Origin: Pelobates cultripes
Taxonomy: Eukaryota; Chordata; Amphibia; Anura; Pelobatidae
Length of the DNA: 64,000 nucleotides
Direction of reading: 5' to 3'
NCBI GenBank assembly: GCA_933207985.1
Contig: OW240924.1
Coordinates: 66,211,576 to 66,275,575 of the forward strand
This document shows, in pieces, positions 33,074 through 44,009 of the stretch. The notes under the pieces were generated by a model. It saw only the letters and a program-made list of their open reading frames with translations. It was not told the DNA's origin and searched no databases. The first letter of the stretch is position 1. Every line of letters starts with the position of its first letter. The translations under genes and the position numbers were made by a program.

Positions 33074-33725
33074 GTATGATTATCCTATATTAGATAAGTA
33101 GTAATTACAAACCAATTATAGCCTTGTCGTCAGTTATAAAATTGCTACATGTGTACTCTCAGTATCTTGGATAAAGAGGGTTAATGACTTAATAGGAACC
33201 TTCAGGATCCATAACAACTGCATTCAAATTAAGTTGTTATGGTGAAAGGAGGTCTTACCGTTAGGGTTTAAAACATTCACAAACGGTTTTACCATTAAAG
33301 CCACCACTCCAACGGTGGATCAGTAGGCATCCTCCAACATCCGCCTGCTGAAAAGCTTCAAAGCAGAAGCCTAGGACTGCCGCAGGCAGGGGCGCTGCTG
33401 ATTGGCTAAGAGCAGTTAGCTGCCGCTCTCAGCCAATCAGTGACTGCCCTTACACAAAACAGTTTGCGAAACGTACATATTTTTCTCAAGCTGTTGTATG
33501 TTTTTATTGAGAATAGTTTTTACAGCCAACTTGCTGCACTGATACTTGGTGCTATAACGTTTTGGTTGGTCTTTCATTGTACATTTTTGAACAGTTATCT
33601 GTCTATAAACTTGATCTTCACTAGAATCGTCAGGAACTCATTTATCGTACGTGGGTATTTTATGCTAGACATTTTTCTTTAATTATTGTGGTGCACAATT
33701 GTGTTTCACAATGAGAGCTCCGACA
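33074..33725. other. No gene seen
   Basis: Contains a GC-richer stretch near 33290-33450 with CTGCTGATTGGCTAAGAGC and an inverted AGCCAATCAGTG, a hairpin probably from another MITE. No gene. Confidence 0.5.
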
Positions 33726-33825
33726 NNNNNNNNNNNNNNNNNNNNNNNNNNNNNNNNNNNNNNNNNNNNNNNNNNNNNNNNNNNNNNNNNNNNNNNNNNN
33801 NNNNNNNNNNNNNNNNNNNNNNNNN
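33726..33825. other. Assembly gap (100 N)
   Basis: Exactly 100 undetermined bases, the usual placeholder for a gap of unknown length. The right edge falls inside a TTAA MITE, so a repeat probably caused the break. Any open frame spanning it is an artefact. Confidence 0.98.
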
Positions 33826-33854
33826 TTCCAGAAGTTTGGTCCTTAAGGGGTTAA
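33826..33854 (+). mobile_element. Right end of 80-bp TTAA MITE at gap edge
   Basis: TTCCAGAAGTTTGGTCCTTA then AGGGGTTAA ending at 33854 equals the right third of the complete copy at 30863-30942. The left part is lost in the N-run. Confidence 0.75.
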
Positions 33855-34503
33855 ATGAAGATATAACGCATATATTTTGTGCTTTAAATGTTCAGTACAC
33901 GGAGAGTGCCATCAGGAGGCAAAACACAGGTTACACACTGAGCACATATAAAAGTAGAAACCTAGTTTGATTGATCTTTATAAAACCTAGTTACATGCTG
34001 TACAGAATTCTTAGAACCAACCGCTTCTAATCTGCACTGTATTATATATTTTCTAAATCGCCAGCTATCTACTGCCCAACATCTACTGTCTTCTTCCCTT
34101 TATTAAAACTCACAATATAGCAGAAGAGGTTAAGGGTGTCAGAGTGAGAAAAGAAATCAAGAGAAGATGTTCTTCGCTACATATATCCACGCAGAAAACG
34201 ACAAGAATGCGTAAGCCGCTCCAAATTAGAGCAGTGACCTGATTGTTATTTATACGTGATGTATCACCTGCTTAATAAACACTGTGAGCACTAAACATAG
34301 AATTAGGAGGATCATGTTCGTTGCCTTTGAATGACCAAACTGGTCCCAGAAATAATTTAATCCCGTAGAATTCTTCTACGTTTATATTTTCTACGGGTTT
34401 GATTGATTCTATCCTGTTGTCATGTGACACAAAGAGAGCTATGCATGTTTAAAGTGTGTTAAAAAAAAATATTTTTGAAATTTGTTTTCATTGATTACAA
34501 CTT

Positions 34504-34837
34504 TTAAAGGAACACTACAAACAGATAAAAGATTGCAGCTTCAATAGAAATAGGAATTTTAATAAATGTCTTTTGAAACACCTCCCGGCTTTCACAGTTG
34601 GAGAGGTTTCTTTGACTTCTCAACAAGACGTTTTTGATTGGTCAATCTGCCAGTGCAGGGGAAGAAAGGGAGGGCTTACAATAGCTGCAGACACTAGATC
34701 TGCAGCTATAGCAAAGTATTCTTTTTTTCTTTATATATACACTAAAGGAAAGCATGCAAAAGAAAATACATGAATATTTTCCTTGAGGGTATATCTACTA
34801 AATAGTTTAAAATATATATTTTACAATGGACCTTTAA
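34504..34837 (+). mobile_element. TTAA-bounded element, 334 bp
   Basis: TTAAAGGAACACTACAAACA at 34504 and TTTACAATGGACCTTTAA ending at 34837. The terminal AAAGG/CCTTT is inverted; the rest of the ends match weakly. The interior has CAATAGCTGCAGACACTAGA then TCTGCAGCTATAGC, a hairpin. No coding motif. Confidence 0.5.
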
Positions 34838-35040
34838 AGAATATAACCATAGCTGCATTTTTGTGAAAGATGTTTGATGCTCTATTTATTTTTGATTTGA
34901 TTCAAGATTGCAAAAGAACTGATCATTCTCTGAGAAGCAGTGAAGCCTGTGTAACATCCAGGTATTACTAAGGGGATTTATAAAAGTGGAAATTTCTGTA
35001 GAAATGTGCACTTTTATAAAATAAACCAAAGGTTATGCTG

Positions 35041-35332
35041 TTAAAGGAACACTCCAAGCACCATAAACACTGTAATACAATGTAGTAGTTATGGTGCCAG
35101 GTGGGCCCTGGTGGCCCCCCAATGTAAGTACAGGTAGTCAAGTTGCTTCAGAGCAGTTTGAATTCTGTTGGGTTCTGCTCTCTGCCTTTATTACATCCTG
35201 CAGGCCTGCTGGCGATACTGTCAGTCAATTAGACTAGAGCAGCCCTGCGCAACTCAGTGGAGCTAGAATGGGGGGAATGCCAATGCATTAACGGCACCAT
35301 AACCACTACAGCACACAGTTATGTTTAAAGGG
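35041..35332 (+). mobile_element. TTAA-type element, right end worn
   Basis: Starts TTAAAGGAACACTCCAAGCA and has the hairpin CACCATAAACACTG/AGTAGTTATGGTG. Near the right side GGCACCATAACCACTACAGC appears in the direct orientation, so the end is rearranged. Same subfamily as 32413 and 39284. Confidence 0.5.
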
Positions 35333-35484
35333 TTAAAGAAAGCCCGGCGCTGGAGAAAGGTAAGTGTTTAACCCCTTCCTCCAACTTCAGCCCGGCGGGA
35401 GTGGGACCCTGAGGGTGGGGGCACCCTCAGGGCACTATAGTGCCAGGAAATTAGTATTTTCCTGGCACTATAGTGTCTCTTTAA
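35333..35484 (+). mobile_element. 3' part of a TTAA-type element
   Basis: CCCGGCGCTGGAGAAAGGTA, then GAGGGTGGGGGCACCCTC and the terminal hairpin GGCACTATAGTGCCAGG with its partner TGGCACTATAGTGTCTCTTT, into TTAA at 35481-35484. That TTAA is also the left border of the next MITE. Confidence 0.65.
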
Positions 35485-35556
35485 CCCCTTAAGGACCAAA
35501 CGTCTGGAATAATAGGGAATCATGACACGTCACACGTCGTGTCCTTAGGGGGTTAA
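35481..35556 (-). mobile_element. 80-bp TTAA MITE, reverse copy
   Basis: TTAACCCCTTAAGGACCAAA and, at the right, GTGTCCTTAGGGGGTTAA. It is a diverged reverse-orientation copy of 30863-30942, about 76 bp, bounded by TTAA at 35481-35484 and 35553-35556. Confidence 0.75.
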
Positions 35557-35989
35557 AGTGAATTTCCAAATTTAGCTCAAAATAGCAGAAATAGAAAATA
35601 TTTCTCCAAGTCTCTCATTTTCAGATTTAGTTATTTTGACATTAAATGTGAAGGAATTCACTTTGAATTCCCAGCAAGTCTCACATTAGTGATGGATCCT
35701 GTGCGTCAGCTTTTGCTTTCGGTTTGAGAACTCTGGTCTCAAGATATAATAATATTCTGCGAATTCTCACTGTAGTGAATAATCCTGTAAAGTATGAATT
35801 AGTGAGAATACCACATGCATTTATAAAAAAAAAAAAAATGAGTTCAAAAAAGCAGAATTGAAATAATAAAATTAAAAAATAAAATCTCCAATACAGCTCC
35901 ATGTTTCAGGTTCGGCTGTTGTAATCCGAATTGAACTGGAATAATCCCAGGCCAGGTGACAGCAACTCCCTGTAGGAGCTCCTGCCTCT
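35557..35989. other. Upstream flank of the ppp2r5c promoter
   Basis: AT-rich until about 35930, then the base composition changes sharply to GC-rich. No gene or repeat was recognised. Confidence 0.5.
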
Positions 35990-36169
35990 CTAGCCCTGGC
36001 AGCGGGACTGAGCACCTGCAGCGTAGGCAGCGAACTATTTACACCACGGCCCCGCCCACTCCCCGTGCTCTCGCGTGAATTGCCTCCAGCGAGCGAGCGA
36101 GCAGGGGCGTGGCCGAAGTGACGGGTACACGGTGACGGAGGACAGGCGCTGGGCATGGAGACGTTGGAG

Positions 36170-36191
36170 CACGTGACGCCGGCCAGCCAAT
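36170..36191 (+). promoter_or_regulatory. E-box and CCAAT box pair
   Basis: CACGTG at 36170-36175 and CCAAT at 36187-36191, 11 bp apart, about 190 bp before the start codon. These are standard sites for bHLH-zip factors such as USF and for NF-Y. Function is inferred from motif and position only. Confidence 0.5.
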
Positions 36192-36379
36192 GGGAGAGGA
36201 CGTGTCCGGAGGTGAGGCGCTGCGGCTGCAGCCTGGGAGAGTGAGGAGGGGAGAGCAGTCAGTCAGTGAGTGAAGTAAGGCGGGCGGGGGAGGGGTGAGT
36301 GTCACCGGAGTCCGAGGAGCTGCCGCCGCCGCTGACACCCGGAGGAGGAGGAGACGGGGGGGGAGCACGGAGCGCCGCC

Positions 36380-36406
36380 ATGCCGAATAAAAACAAGAAG
36401 GAGAAA
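36380..36406 (+). CDS. ppp2r5c: ppp2r5c coding exon 1 (PP2A B56 gamma)
   Basis: The ATG sits in a strong context (GCCGCCATGC) and encodes MPNKNKKEK, the exact start I recall for the long form of vertebrate PP2A regulatory subunit B56 gamma. The donor GTGAGTGC follows at 36407, ending the exon in phase 0. B56 subunits bind the PP2A scaffold and direct the phosphatase to substrates; this N-terminal tail lies outside the HEAT-repeat core. Intron 1 is 7141 bp. The longer open frame running past the donor (to 36646) is intronic. B56 delta starts similarly (MPYKLKKEK), but the next two exons favour gamma. Confidence 0.85.
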
Positions 36407-36655
36407 GTGAGTGCGACCCGCGCGCCAGTCAGCGAGCCAGCCTTCCCGCCTCCTCCCTCCCTCTCTCTCTCCCTCCCTCCCAGCTCCCCCGGCCCGGCCC
36501 GGAGTACAGGCAGGCTGGCTGGCTGGCAGGGAGAGAGCGAGGGAGGCGGCCTGGCCGGCCTGGAGGGAGGGAGGTGGGGCACTGAGCAAACTTTAGCCGG
36601 CGCTTCTGGGCCTAGTCACCAAGTTACTGAGAAAAGTGTCAGCTGAGGGGGACAG
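36407..36655 (+). other. Start of intron 1: pyrimidine-rich tract
   Basis: Directly after the exon 1 donor lies a CT-rich tract (CCTCCCTCCCTCTCTCTCTC, about 36449-36482), then GGCTGGCTGGCAGGG repeats. Overlapping open frames here come from the low-complexity sequence. Confidence 0.6.
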
Positions 36656-37345
36656 AGTCTGAACACTCACTCCCACTCCCACTCACTGAGTGCTGGAGTC
36701 TGAACACTCACTCCCACTCCCACTCACTGAGTGCTGGAGTCTGAACACTCACTCCCACTCCCACTCACTGAGTGCTGGAGTCTGAACACTCACTCACACT
36801 CCCACTCACTGAGTGCTGGAGTCTGAACACTCACTCACACTCCCACTCACTGAGCTGCTGGAGTGCTGGAACACTCACTCACACTCCCACTCACTGAGTG
36901 CTGGAGTCTGGACACTCACTCACTCACTCCCACTCACTGAGTGCTGGAGACTGAACACTCACTGAGTGCTGGAGACTGAACACTCACTGAGTGCTGGAGA
37001 CTGAACACTCACTGAGTGCTGGAGACTGAACACTCACTGAGTGCTGGAGACTGACACTCACCACTCACTGAGTGCTGGAGACTGAACACTCACTGAGTGC
37101 TGGAGACTGAACACTCACTGAGTGCTGGAGACTGAACACTCACTGAGTGCTGGAGACTGAACACTCACTGAGTGCTGGAGACTGAACACTCACTGAGTGC
37201 TGGAGACTGAACACTCACTGAGTGCTGGAGACTGAACACTCACTGAGTGCTGGAGACTGAACACTCACTGAGTGCTGGAGTCTGAACACTCACTGAGTGC
37301 TGGAGTCTGAACACTCACTGAGTGCTGGAGTCTGAACACTCACTG
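36656..37345. repeat. Two-tier minisatellite in intron 1
   Basis: About 690 bp of tandem repeats starting 250 bp after exon 1. The first part has six or seven 41-bp units (GAACACTCACTCCCACTCCC then ACTCACTGAGTGCTGGAGTCT, with a CTCACACTCC variant). From about 36945 there are some sixteen 25-bp units (GAACACTCACTGAGTGCTGG then AGACT). The 25-bp unit is the 41-bp unit with the CCCACTCCCACTCACT part removed. Neighbouring units are nearly identical, so the array probably varies in length between individuals. Confidence 0.9.
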
Positions 37346-39283
37346 ACACCCCCAGTTATTTGGACCCCAATCCTCCTAGCATATCTCACTCACATCCCTC
37401 GAGGAAGACACTCCCTGAGAGTTGATCCCCAATACTCCTAGCAGATTTCACATCCATGGAGAGTCTCCCAGATAGCTTGCAGATTTGTCAGGGAGGTTGT
37501 TTACGCTGCAACAAGGGGTCACACACAGTACCCGTAGGGAAATGGGGTGGGGGTAAACACTACATTCCTAGGGTACTAGGTGGCTACACAATGCACGTGT
37601 GTATTATCATTTATAATTCAGCACTGTGAAATGTGAAAATAATGCTATTAGGCCTGAAGAAGTTTACAGGAACACAAGGCATGGAATGCCCTGCTCGTGA
37701 GTTTAGTCTAACATATTTCCAGGTAGCACTTCAATAAAAAGACCATTTTATATAATTAAGCACCAGGCGTTTACACTGCAGTTTCATGCAAGTAAATTCA
37801 ATTACATAAGCTTGGCATATAGAGTCAAGAGGTCATGTTTGCCCTGCTAAAGGGAAGAGCTGTCGGTGGTGTAGGAAGGTCTTTCTGAGTAGTTAGAATT
37901 CTCAAAGTTTGCATAAAGTAGTGAGCTGTTTTGGAAAATCTTTAGACTAGTGCCTCGGAGCTTTTTCCACAAGTCTAATTGTGCTACTGGTGGCTGATTA
38001 AGTGTTATAAAGTAGTTTATTCCATTAGAGTGCTTAAAGGGACACTTTAAAGCACCACCCACACCCACTACAACTTATGTTAGTTGTCATGGTACAAGGA
38101 GTCTTTTGACTTTAAAAAAAACAAAACACCCAAAGCTATCTCGTCTGCAAAAGCTTGACTCTCTGCCACATTGTGAGTCTAAAATTAAAAAAGATGCTGG
38201 AAATGTAGCTCAGAACACAACTTAGAGACACTTCAAGCTTATTTGTGTCTTATCAGTCAGCCCAATCGTGTACTCCTCTAGCTAGAAAATGAAGTGTTGG
38301 CTACTACTGAACATGCTCTCTAGTTACTGTGCTGGAGTACAAGTGTATACTCCTGTAGGAGGGTTCTCCTGCCCTCCATGGTCAGTAAGTTGTCGTCATA
38401 GCCGTCTAGGTCAAAGAAGTGATTGATAGGTGGTAGGTTGTGTTTTCAAATAGGGTTTACATTTTTCGGTCTGTACAATTGCTAGCATAATGTTTAGAGG
38501 CAATTTATTTTCAAATGCGGCAAATTTATGTGTACCACGATGAAAACACTTTAATGAGAAAGGGAAGTAAATAATTTTATTTGAACTGCCTACACAAGTG
38601 ATAGTAATAAAACATGGAAGACCCATGGCTTAACAGATTCTGATATTTGTCACATCTTATGAGGTTTGGGGCCAGGATGTTAGATCGTCACTTGGATTCT
38701 ACAGGCAGATGGAGAAAGAAGGGAAATCCACATACCCATGCCATATATTTATTATATGTTTAGAATATTCCAAAGCAGGTTTGTCAGTCAAGAGCTTGCA
38801 TTAGAAGAGTGGTAATTGACAGCTAGCAAAATCTGGAGCAGTTTGTGCTTTAAGGCCCATGTGTGCCACAGTGACAAATAGAAAAAACAGTGGCATGGAA
38901 GCTGTTTCATGAAAAAAAAAAAAAATGTTCATGCTATGCATGCAGTTTTTTATTTATTTTTTTAAACACGCTGGTAGGGTGTTTTTTGAGCTCTTTCGTC
39001 ATTTTGCTAGGGAGCCTAAAAGATATTTAATTCAGTGTTTTGTCTGCAATACTTGTTAATGTTGCAGGTACTTTGATTCTAAAACCTAAAGCTCCATAGT
39101 TATTCATGTGGCATCACTTAGTAGTGTACTTATCCATGGGTTCTGGTCAATTCAATAACAAATTATGGAATTTTGGGGCAGATTTGGACATTTAAATATA
39201 TTGATAAGTTGTGCAAGGGTAATCCTATTTTGGGTTGGCGTAGATTTAATTACTATTATTTTCAGGTCAGCGCTGTTTACTAA
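37346..39283. other. Intron 1 sequence; one TTAA-type fragment at 38034
   Basis: Ordinary intronic DNA. TTAA at 38034 followed by AGGGACACTTTAAAGCACCA is the left end of a TTAA-type element, lost after about 38110. No exon with usable splice sites was recognised. Confidence 0.5.
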
Positions 39284-39617
39284 TTAAAGGAGCACACTAA
39301 CCACTACAAACCAGAGTAATGTGTCAAAACATTTTAGAACAGATTGACAACTTATCTAGGGCCCTACTCTTGTCCGCACTGTACTCCTTCAAGGAGAATC
39401 CAGTTATTTTAATTGAACAGGGCCATTCTCATTGTCTGAGAGTGTCAGCCTTCGGCCAACGAGGAATATCTTTCCGATAGGAGAAGCCTAGTGTGTTGTA
39501 GCATCTGAAGACCCGCTTAGATTGTCAAACTGATCTAAAATGGTTTGATGAATTACCAGTTGCCAGGGCACTTCTCTCTGCAGGCTTTAGTGGTTATGGA
39601 GCTTAGTGTTTCTTTAA
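39284..39617 (+). mobile_element. TTAA-type element, both ends, 334 bp
   Basis: TTAAAGGAGCACACTAACCA at 39284 and TAGTGGTTATGGAGCTTAGT then GTTTCTTTAA ending at 39617 form matching inverted ends. The interior has CATTTTAGAACAGATTGACA and an inverted TGTCAAACTGATCTAAAATG, so it is a hairpin element. It lies 2 bp before a hAT-like end at 39620. Confidence 0.65.
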
Positions 39618-39619
39618 AC

Positions 39620-40355
39620 TAGGGATGCACCGGAATGAAAATTCTGGGCCGAAACACTTTTTTTTTATTGAAAGTAACACAGCAAACGTGGACAGAAAAT
39701 AACTTGTAACTAATGTAATCTAGTCCTACGTCAAGTAATGAACTCAAACCGCAGATTTAAGCTAGCATTATGCAAGTACAAACATTCTATACAAATTATA
39801 ACAAGCAATATAAACTCTGAATAATAAAAAAAAAAAAAGCAGTGAAGGAAAATACATGAAAACCATTAAAGGACCACTATAGTCACCCAGACCACTTCAG
39901 CTCAATGAAGTGGTCTGGGTGCCATGTCCCCCAGATTTTAACTTTTCAGATGTAAACATAGCATTTTCAGAGAAACTGCTATGTTTACATTGCAGGGTTA
40001 ATCCAGCCTCTAGTGGCTGTATTCCTGACAACCGCTAGAGGCGCTTCTGCGACGCTGAGTGTGAAAATCGCATTCAGTGTGCATAATGTCCCTAGGAAAG
40101 CATTGAAAAATGCTTTCCTATGGGCGTTTTTTTTAATGCGCTCAGCTCTGGCGGCGCATTCCGCTCCACTCGGGAGCTGACATCGGAATGGGAGGGGAGG
40201 TCACCGGCGCTGGATTAAAGTAAGTAGCTGAAGGGGTTATATAGTGTCAGGAAAATGAGTTTGTTTTCCTGACACTATAGTGATCCTTTAAGCTCACATA
40301 GGTTGGTTTGCAGTCAGAATAACAAGTAGCGAGCGTGTTACTGAATGCATCCCTA
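39620..40355. mobile_element. Possible hAT element hosting a TTAA element
   Basis: TAGGGATGCACCGGAATGAA at 39620 resembles a known hAT-type end, and GAATGCATCCCTA ends at 40355, giving a short inverted match (TAGGGATGCA). The complete TTAA element 39866-40291 lies inside. No 8-bp duplication is visible at these borders, so the right end may be further away or this may be chance. Confidence 0.35.
39866..40291 (+). mobile_element. Complete multi-hairpin TTAA element
   Basis: TTAA borders at 39866-39869 and 40288-40291 with inverted ends AAAGGACCACTATAGT and ACTATAGTGATCCTTT. Inside are perfect or near-perfect hairpins in series: CCCAGACCACTTCA and its complement (39886-39919), TAAACATAGCA (39953-39987), CCTCTAGTGGCTGT with a near-complement (40007-40041), AGGAAAGCATT (40094-40119), and the terminal pair around 40240-40285. 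No coding frame. The TTAA target and AAAGG...CCTTT ends suggest mobilisation by a piggyBac-type transposase, which is inference. Confidence 0.75.
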
Positions 40356-40679
40356 TACACAAAGGGTGGCTCTGCATACATGCAAGCAGTGCACTATCCA
40401 CAAGGTAAACAAACTATATTCTGCACATTAATGGATAATCACCAATATGTTCATTGCTGTACGCAGCCATATAATGAATAAAAAGAGAAACAAATGTGTA
40501 TATTACATGTACACAAATATACAAAATATTTTTGATCACAGTACACTCCAGGTACACTGATCAGTTAAGATTGCATGGAAACACAAAACCTAATGTTGAT
40601 TCTTGTAATGCAATCACTCTGTTAATAGAACTCTAAATGAACAGTACTGTATATAGATTGAGATGGACTACGCGGGATG

Positions 40680-41135
40680 TACAGGAAACACTGCTGTACA
40701 TGACTCTGGGTATTCTGTAAGCACGCAAACCTTTACATGTACTTGGTTGATCTACACAGCACTGGATATACTACAGGCAAAACAACATGAACACTGATGT
40801 AATCCTTTGTATAGTAGCCAACACAAAATGCATTGGGAATACTGTATTTCATATTTGGTAATCCCCATATTGGCACAGCACTGGTTATATCACAAGCATT
40901 AAAAAGCCATTTTTTATTAAAGCCTCACATACTGTGAATTGGGACTCTGCAGGCATGTAACATTCACTATACACAGCACATGACTCTTTGTAGACGAACA
41001 TGGGCACAGCACTGTGTATATACAGTATGTGAGTCTTTGTACTGGATTATCATGGGCACAGAACAGAGTATACAGCAGTACTATAATAACCCTTAGAACA
41101 CAGGGTGGTGTGCACAGCACTGGGTATACTCCCCC
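40680..41135. repeat. Degenerate ~60-bp tandem repeat
   Basis: The phrase GGGCACAGCACTGNNTATA recurs at about 40753, 40873, 40999, 41054 and 41111, that is at one or two steps of roughly 55-63 bp, often followed by GACTCTTTGTA or GAACATGG. It is heavily diverged, so an old array. Confidence 0.5.
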
Positions 41136-42259
41136 ATCCCCTCTCCAGACTTCCCATGCTATTTACCATGGCTCTCTTTCTCCTGCTGGTTCTCCGGCCC
41201 TCGAGGGTCTCCGGTTGCCCGCATCCACCCCCCCCAATGATATGGCCGTGCTCGGCCCTCGCGGAAGCCCTCTTTCTTATGTGGGGTTCTCTCCAAAGTG
41301 GCCCCGGTGTCCGGCAAAGCCATGATCCCGGAGGGATGGGGTAGGTAGGGGCTCCTGTCCGCCGTCGCTCTCTATCTTCACGGTCAGCATAGAGGGATGT
41401 TGGAACGTGGCACGGCCAGGGGAAGAGGTGAATCCTCTGTGTGTGAAAGGCAAGCTGTCAATCTTTGGCAGATTTGCCCGAAATGTGATAGGCCCATTTA
41501 TTATATAACCAAAGGATTATGACAGTGGGTCTTAATTCTTTCTTTGACAGGGGCTATGGTCCCATTTTTCAGCTGAAATTATGTAACAAAGTAAACTTCT
41601 TTAAACTCTTCCCAAGGTCTTGTTGCACTATGGAAGCATTGTTCTTATACTAAAATATGTTTAATAGGCACATGCTAGCGCTTGGATAAAATAATTGCCT
41701 GGTTCAGATTATGAGAATCCATAATCCATTAAAATGGCATGGACACAATTTGATATCCTAAATTAAGCAGTAAGAATAACTGGTTTATGGTTTGTGTGTT
41801 CTTCAACCCACATTCTGTCTTGGACCTTTTGTAGAGATTGTATTGACTATTTTAACAGGGCTTACAAAAGATGTGTCTGTGTCTTAGACATAGTTGCCCA
41901 GAAAAACTTTGAAAAAGGAGTAAAGGAGAAGAAAAAGTGAAACCTGATAAATACTCCAAACTCCTAAAGCACTTTAGGTGAAGACAGTAGTATAATGAAC
42001 AAGTGAGTCAACAAAAATATAAATTGGTTTATACAAATTGCAACTAGGATAATGATTTTATGCACCTGAACACCATATGTAATACTTTTGTTTTAAATGT
42101 ATTTTTTATTTTCCTATTAAACTTTTTTTTTTTCTATAACAACCATACATTACATTATGTGCCTCTAAAAATCATCTTTTGTACAAAAGCGAAGAGGAAA
42201 AGGCACAATAAGTCACAACATTTACAAACACATATAAACATATGCCTGTGGTATGGATC
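41136..42259. other. Intron 1; GC-rich patch 41136-41440, no gene
   Basis: The patch is C-rich and CpG-containing. Open frames of 80-103 codons there run in overlapping frames and have no domain signature. The rest is AT-rich intron. Confidence 0.5.
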
Positions 42260-42512
42260 AAGGGGAGACAGAAGAGGTCAAACTGCATTTGGGCCCCCTC
42301 CCCCCCGTGCCAATTGTAGCTTTGGATTGGCTAAAAATCAGCCATTTTGATGTCACAAAGGGGGTGGAGCCAGAGCTGGCGGACCCACACGGCGCTGGAA
42401 ATAAGGTGAGTTTTAAACATTTTATAGGGGGGCTAGCCACCTAAATGGTGGGTTAAACACTATAGGGTCAGGAATACATGCTTTTGTTCCTGAACCTATA
42501 GTGTTTCTTTAA
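42260..42512 (+). mobile_element. 3' part of a TTAA-type element
   Basis: GGATTGGCTAAAAATCAGCC hairpin, GGCGCTGGAAATAAGGTGAG, and the terminal hairpin AACACTATAGGGTCAGGAAT with partner CTGAACCTATAGTGTTTCTT, ending TTAA at 42509-42512. Confidence 0.6.
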
Positions 42513-43547
42513 ATTGTGTCATTACTATGATTTCAATTTATTTTTAGAAGTAATAGAATACATTGTAAGGAGTGAATTACAAGCACATATTCTTAAATTA
42601 GAAGTGCATAACATTTCATCCTATATTTGTGGTAGCAAATGTTTAGATTAAGGAATTGATTTAAAAAAAAAAAAAAATGGGCCCCTCTGCCTCCAGTCAA
42701 TTTTTTTGGTATAATAAGCTTAAACTTATCAGGCAAAGAATTGACTGACAATGGAGAGCAGGAGAACTCTTCCACAAGTAGGCAGTTCTCCTACTATCCG
42801 GTATAGCAACCGCTGTGCATGTGCTGCTGTTCATCCCTCGCCACCACTTTTAACACTGATGTTAGATGCCAGATGTTAGATCCCTATGTTAGATGCCAAC
42901 ATGTATGCTTTATGTACAAGGATTAACTTGCAAAAAAGATAAAAAACTGAGCATGCAAAAATTAAATTTAGGCCAAAAGCTATTAAATGTACAAAGCCAA
43001 GGTCATTTGTTCCCAAAGTGTGTCACTTTAACACTTGCCATATTTTCATTCATTCTAGGTTATTTCCTTTCAGTTTGACTACTGTGACTAAGATTAGTCA
43101 TATCCTTCCAATGTTGAGTGATGATGGTGTGCTATGAATGCTAGGGCGAGTTAGCCCTGTGCTCACAGCATATCATGAAAGTCCATCTGTCTCAGAAGAG
43201 GTGAAAAGGTCTTGGATGTTGGGAGGTCATCATAATCCATACAATAAGATGTAGTGGTTTTGGTGCTTAAAGTGTCCTTTTATGTGAATGATGTTTTTTG
43301 TAATGACCGATCTGCTTGTTATGTTAGACCTTTATTAAAAGCTGCTCTTTTTATAGACACAACTTTGTTTTTAACTTTGGTCTCACACACACACAAATTC
43401 TCATAAATGATCCCTCAATATGTCCTGCACTTCACACAGAATGGGTTCAGTAATCAAATTGTCTTATTTATCAAAGTGCTATTCAGCCTAAAAAAAAAAA
43501 TAAAATAAAAATACTACCATAAATTACATTTGACTATTACTTTCCAG
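42513..43547. other. End of intron 1
   Basis: AT-rich intron. At 43235-43280 GATGTAGTGGTTTTGGTGCT then TAAAGTGTCCTTTTA resembles another TTAA-type right end. The last 20 bp (TGACTATTACTTTCCAG) form the exon 2 acceptor. Confidence 0.5.
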
Positions 43548-43613
43548 GAACCTCCAAAAGCTGGAAAAGGTGTGAAAAGTGGAAAGGAAGGTCAAGATAA
43601 TCCTGAACATGAG
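43548..43613 (+). CDS. ppp2r5c: ppp2r5c coding exon 2
   Basis: A 66-bp phase-0 exon between TTTCCAG and GTAATA, encoding 22 residues that begin EPPKAGKGVKSGKEGQD. Human B56 gamma has a very similar segment at this place (an ESPKAGKSGKSSKEGQD-like stretch), whereas B56 delta has a longer, glutamine/proline-rich insert. The lysine-rich, disordered composition is typical of B56 N-terminal tails. The donor GTAATA is weaker than that of exon 1. The exon lies only about 200 bp before a large TA microsatellite. Confidence 0.85.
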
Positions 43614-43815
43614 GTAATATTTGAGCACCTGAATCAGTAATAACATAGTAGATATATATTTTTTTTAATTTATATTGTATAAACCCCCAAAAATACTATG
43701 TGCTCTTAGGTCTTTGCAATTTTAAAATCATTTTTTTTTTCTTATAATATTCCTTATGTAAATGGTTTGGTATACATTTTTTTTTGTTAGTTTGCAAAGA
43801 TCTAAGCGTAGTGTA

Positions 43816-43945
<130 letters not shown>

Positions 43946-44009
43946 ATTTATTTTTATTTTTTTCTTACATAGGTAAGGGTATGGGGAACAAAATTTGGAA
44001 AGATTCAAC

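Larger units (their letters stand above)
35990..36640 (+). promoter_or_regulatory. ppp2r5c: CpG-island promoter of ppp2r5c
   Basis: A sharply bounded GC- and CpG-rich block, unlike its AT-rich surroundings, covers the first coding exon. Candidate elements upstream of the start codon are a GC box CCCCGCCC (36050-36057), an E-box CACGTG (36170-36175) extended to CACGTGAC, and a CCAAT box (36187-36191). There is no TATA box at a suitable position, as is usual for broadly expressed genes. The transcription start cannot be fixed from sequence; an ATG at 36155 would open a 28-codon upstream frame if transcription starts before it. Confidence 0.75.

Noticed and set aside
33686..33970. 94-codon frame across the N-run
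   Set aside because: The frame depends on undetermined bases and ends in a MITE.
1..35900. A dio3 gene upstream, as expected from mammalian synteny
   Set aside because: No open frame with a deiodinase-like sequence was seen in the 36 kb upstream; it probably lies further away or beyond the window.
36259..36582. Reverse-strand proline/serine-rich open frames across the CpG island
   Set aside because: GC-rich low-complexity sequence gives open frames in several registers on both strands; none has a domain or splice context.
36299..36646. 115-codon open frame that includes the MPNKNKKEK start and continues past it
   Set aside because: It reads through the strong donor GTGAGTGC at 36407 into a CT- and GGCT-rich tract. 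The in-frame continuation at exon 2 (EPPKAGKG) shows the protein follows the splice.
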